Shown one piece after another: positions 61,570 to 64,000 of a stretch of DNA of 64,000 nt. The notes under the pieces are model-generated. The model made no database searches. It was not told the origin of the DNA and saw nothing but the letters and a program-made list of their open reading frames with translations. The stretch covers positions 1 through 64,000 of the forward strand of contig CAVOGJ010000003.1 of assembly GCA_963695405.1 (NCBI GenBank). The letters are read 5' to 3'. The number at the start of each line of letters is the position of its first letter. Position 1 is the stretch's first letter. Source of the stretch: CAVOGJ01 sp963695405. Lineage in GTDB: Bacteria > Planctomycetota > Planctomycetia > Pirellulales > Pirellulaceae. A program made the position numbers and the translations under genes.

Positions 61570-61671
61570 CACGTCTCCTATTCTCTATCCCGTCATTCGT
61601 GAGCGGAAAGTGGCGAGCCGCCAGTGACTTACCAGCAAAGCTTCCGACGGACATGAGCGAGAAGGAAAAAT

Positions 61672-62598
61672 TCAAGTATTGTTCAAAGACAACAGGTGTT
61701 CGTCCATTCGCTCGGCGATCTCGCGGAGGCGGTCGACACCGCCACCCGCCACTTCGGCCGTGCACCAACCTACATAACCGACTTCTTGCAGCGCCGCGCG
61801 GACTTCAGGCCAATTCACATCGCCGTCGCCGATCTTGCAGAATCCATTGGCGACACCCCAGTCTTTCACGTCGAGTTTTACGATCCGACGACCAAGCGTT
61901 CGAATCCAATTCTCGCTGGGGCCGAACTTGCGGGCGTTGCCAATGTCAAAATAGACACCCACCCACGGACTGGCGATCTCGTCAACGTAATCCCGCAACT
62001 GTTCCGGCGTTTCACAGAAACCATTCCAGACGTTCTCGATGAGGATGCGGACGCCCCATCGCGAGGCCCACGGAAGGACTTTCTTGATTTCCACGATCGA
62101 GCGCTGCCAGACTTCGTCATGGGATTCCCGTTCGCCGACGCGTCCCGGCACCAGTAGCACCGCCGACCCATGCCAATGATAGGTGTCCCGCAAGGCCTGC
62201 AGCAGGGCCCCGCGACCTCGATCGCGGGTGGCGGCGTCGGGCGAAGACAGTCGTTGCTCCCAATGCACGCTGTCGACGACCCCGTGAATGGGCATGCCCG
62301 TCTTGTCACTTGCCAGCCTGGCTTCCTCTAGCCCGAGATCCGAGGGGCTATTCAGTTCGACTCCGTCGAAGCCGAGCTGCTGCTGGACTTCAAATTTCTC
62401 CAGCACGGACCCAGGGACATCGACCATTCCCCATTTGACAGCCTTCAAAAGTCTTGGTGCTGCCATGCCGGGCCGAGCCAGTTGTGCCTGCACGGTGAAA
62501 TCCGAAGCCAGCACGGAGCCAGCCATCGTTGCGAGTGTAGCGCCCAAGAATCGACGGCGGGTGTCGAATCGGTGGGGGTCGATAAGTGAGGTTGTCAC
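61672..62598 (-). CDS. Tat-exported TIM-barrel sugar isomerase/epimerase
   Basis: A 308-residue protein. The start is GTG 62598 with a near-perfect GGAGG at seven bases. The N-terminus has RRRFLGATLATMAGSVLA, a Tat-like signal. The barrel shows GFDGVELNSPSD, GVVDSVHWEQRL, GVRILIENVWNGFCETPEQL, GVYFDIGNARKFG, RIVKLDVKDW and GWCTAEVAGGG, typical of xylose-isomerase-like enzymes with metal-binding Glu, Asp and His. It sits next to the Gfo/Idh/MocA gene, a frequent pairing in planctomycetes. Substrate unknown. Confidence 0.88.
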   Translation of the reverse strand: MTTSLIDPHRFDTRRRFLGATLATMAGSVLASDFTVQAQLARPGMAAPRLLKAVKWGMVDVPGSVLEKFEVQQQLGFDGVELNSPSDLGLEEARLASDKTGMPIHGVVDSVHWEQRLSSPDAATRDRGRGALLQALRDTYHWHGSAVLLVPGRVGERESHDEVWQRSIVEIKKVLPWASRWGVRILIENVWNGFCETPEQLRDYVDEIASPWVGVYFDIGNARKFGPSENWIRTLGRRIVKLDVKDWGVANGFCKIGDGDVNWPEVRAALQEVGYVGWCTAEVAGGGVDRLREIAERMDEHLLSLNNT

Positions 62599-62918
62599 GT
62601 AAACCTCCGCGGGGAGCCGACCAGCGGCCAAAATGCCAGGAAAGCCGATCTCCGTGTGCTGGAAACTTCCTGGCGGGCGATTCTTCTCCAGGGCATCGGG
62701 TCCGAATCCTCGCAAATCGGCGATGGCGCGTATTCGGCCCGCAAGGCTCGTGCGCGCCCCACCGTCCTCCCCGGAAGGCCGGACCGCTGAGGATGACATT
62801 TTTGGTAACTTCACTAGATTTGCCGCGGCCAGTGTACCCCTTTCGCGGCCCAGAGACTACAGTCCCGTAAGCCTTTTTGCCGCTTCGTGCCGTTCTCCCG
62901 TTCGTCCCTCGCTACGCC
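62599..62918. other. Divergent intergenic region
   Basis: About 320 bases between the divergent isomerase and MFS genes, so it carries promoters for both. No gene or RNA was recognised. Confidence 0.45.
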
Positions 62919-64000
62919 ATGTCGACAGTTCGCATCTCAGCATCCGTCGCCGACAGTGAAGTCGAAGGCCGACTGAACCGACTGGTGGGCCGCGCGGTGG
63001 CCATTCTTGGTTCGCATGCCGTCATTGACGCTTATGCGGTGATCGTCCCTTCCATGATCGGTTTGATCGAAGCGCGCTGTCGGCTGTCGGCGATCGAAAC
63101 ATCGATTGTGGTGGCGTCGATTACGGTGATTAGCGGACTATGCCAACCGATTATCGCGGCCATTAGCGATCGGTACGATACCCGCCTCTTCGGCGGTCTG
63201 GGACTTGGCGTCGCGGCCGTCTTCCTTTGCCAGATTGGTCGGGCCGAGACCTTTTCCCAACTGCTGGTCCTGGTACTGATCGGCTACTTTGGTGTCGGCA
63301 TCTTTCATCCGATTGCGGCCTCATCGGTGGGCCAGTTGGGTGGTCGGAGACGATCGCTTGCCATGAGCGGCTTCTTCGTCTCGGGCATGTTGGGGGCGGC
63401 CATTGGCGCCGTGGCCTTGCCACGATTCGTCGGCACGGCCAGTGGGCTGACAAGACTCGAGTTACTCACCTGGCCCGGACTTGTCCTGGCGATCTTCCTG
63501 CACTTCCTCCTGCGGCGTGCGACCCATCGGCAATCGGCACCAAGTTCGCAGATTCGCTGGGAGGGAACCCACTTGCGCCAGCGGTGGCGCGGCCTGTGGT
63601 TACTGTACGCCAGCACAACGATGCGAGCGGCCGTCTACGTTACGATCCAGTACATGTACTTGCGGTACGCGCAGCAATACGTGGCGTCGCAGGCAACGGT
63701 CGTTCGGACGAGCACCGAGATCGCGAATCTGGCGGCACCGATCGTTGGCGATCTGGTCTCGATGACGATTGTCGGCATGGCCATCGGCGGTTTAGTGTGC
63801 GGCGTACTCGTACGTCACGGGCGGGAGCGCTGGCCGCTGGTGCTCGTGCCGATTTTCTTTGCCCCCGCGGTCGTGCTGCTTCCGCTCGGTCCGCCCTCCG
63901 CTGCTCGCTGGCTAGGCTTGCTGTCGGCCGTAGGCTTCGCCTCGCTCTCACCGGTAGCGCTTTCCCTGGCGCAACGCCTGCTTCCCCACCGTACCAGCTT
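62919..64000 (+). CDS. MFS transporter, fosmidomycin-resistance-like, truncated by window end
   Basis: An open frame from ATG 62919 that runs off the window end after about 360 codons. It shows many membrane segments and VGRAVAILGSHAVIDAYAVIVPSM at the start, GYFGVGIFHPIAASSVGQLGG and AMSGFFVSGMLGAAIGAVALP, which resemble the Fsr-type branch of the major facilitator superfamily. After a charged central loop (about residues 195-220) the second half begins with RGLWLLYASTTMRAAVYVTIQYMYL. No strong Shine-Dalgarno. Probably an exporter; substrate unknown. Confidence 0.8.
   Translation, partial: MSTVRISASVADSEVEGRLNRLVGRAVAILGSHAVIDAYAVIVPSMIGLIEARCRLSAIETSIVVASITVISGLCQPIIAAISDRYDTRLFGGLGLGVAAVFLCQIGRAETFSQLLVLVLIGYFGVGIFHPIAASSVGQLGGRRRSLAMSGFFVSGMLGAAIGAVALPRFVGTASGLTRLELLTWPGLVLAIFLHFLLRRATHRQSAPSSQIRWEGTHLRQRWRGLWLLYASTTMRAAVYVTIQYMYLRYAQQYVASQATVVRTSTEIANLAAPIVGDLVSMTIVGMAIGGLVCGVLVRHGRERWPLVLVPIFFAPAVVLLPLGPPSAARWLGLLSAVGFASLSPVALSLAQRLLPHRTS

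Noticed and set aside
1..64000. tRNA or rRNA genes
   Set aside because: No T-loop-like GTTCGAATC context with acceptor pairing and no rRNA core sequence was noticed on either strand; an automated scan was not possible.

Overview
The window looks like a chromosome segment of a planctomycete, most likely a Pirellulales-type organism (inference). The evidence is family content: a protein with two copies of the planctomycete TIGR03000 domain, a secreted cyclophilin carrying the LELLERRE-type N-terminal motif plus dockerin-like repeats, a PEP-CTERM protein, a small membrane protein with the RKFGLRSLFVTVSILAVLL signature, Tat-exported oxidoreductases and sugar isomerases, and many short-operon genes with weak Shine-Dalgarno sites. 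No rRNA, tRNA, CRISPR array or complete mobile element was recognised.

Layout. 0-4 kb is an accessory, decayed stretch: a PEP-CTERM gene broken in several places, two small membrane ORFs, an orphan P27-type phage terminase small subunit and a possible integrase tail abutting trmB. 4-10.3 kb is housekeeping: trmB, a rhomboid protease, a FabZ-like dehydratase, a 32-residue basic protein, trpD (frameshifted), a nucleoside hydrolase, an HtrA protease and a DksA-type regulator. 10.8-13.3 kb is one large acidic FHA-like membrane-anchored protein. 13.3-23.4 kb holds a sugar isomerase, queF/queE (divergent), a tRNA-dihydrouridine synthase, two secreted or lipid-anchored proteins, queG (frameshifted), rpmE, prfA and prmC. 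23.6-29.8 kb, all on the minus strand, holds a membrane-organisation and exopolysaccharide-type block: a single-span membrane protein, a degenerate BY-kinase-like protein, an ExeA-type ATPase, an NfeD-like protein and a flotillin.

30-43.4 kb, mostly plus strand: metH, an HExxH membrane protein coupled to an exported isoaspartyl methyltransferase with an extra C-terminal domain, the TIGR03000 protein, an HTTM-domain protein with a coupled partner, asd, truA, a Ser/Thr kinase, accA (frameshifted) and a MOSC-domain gene (frameshifted). 43.5-52.2 kb: a CvpA-like protein, a four-copy intergenic repeat array, a YdjM-like hydrolase, a selenium-binding-protein homologue (frameshifted), serA, mnmG and a TerB-like protein. 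52.5-64 kb: a SNF2 helicase paired with an unknown protein across a 17-bp tandem repeat, an adenylate-forming enzyme, a PQQ-propeller protein, the cyclophilin, a Gfo/Idh/MocA oxidoreductase with a TIM-barrel isomerase, and an MFS transporter that runs off the end.

Six conserved genes carry a frameshift. Two of these (accA, MOSC) are repaired by one base in a homopolymer, and accA is normally essential, so sequencing error is a serious possibility. The strongest candidates for undescribed biology are the SNF2/193-aa protein pair, the BY-kinase-like protein lacking the P-loop lysine with its two partners, the HTTM pair, the exported isoaspartyl methyltransferase pair, and the 44.45-45.02 kb repeat array.
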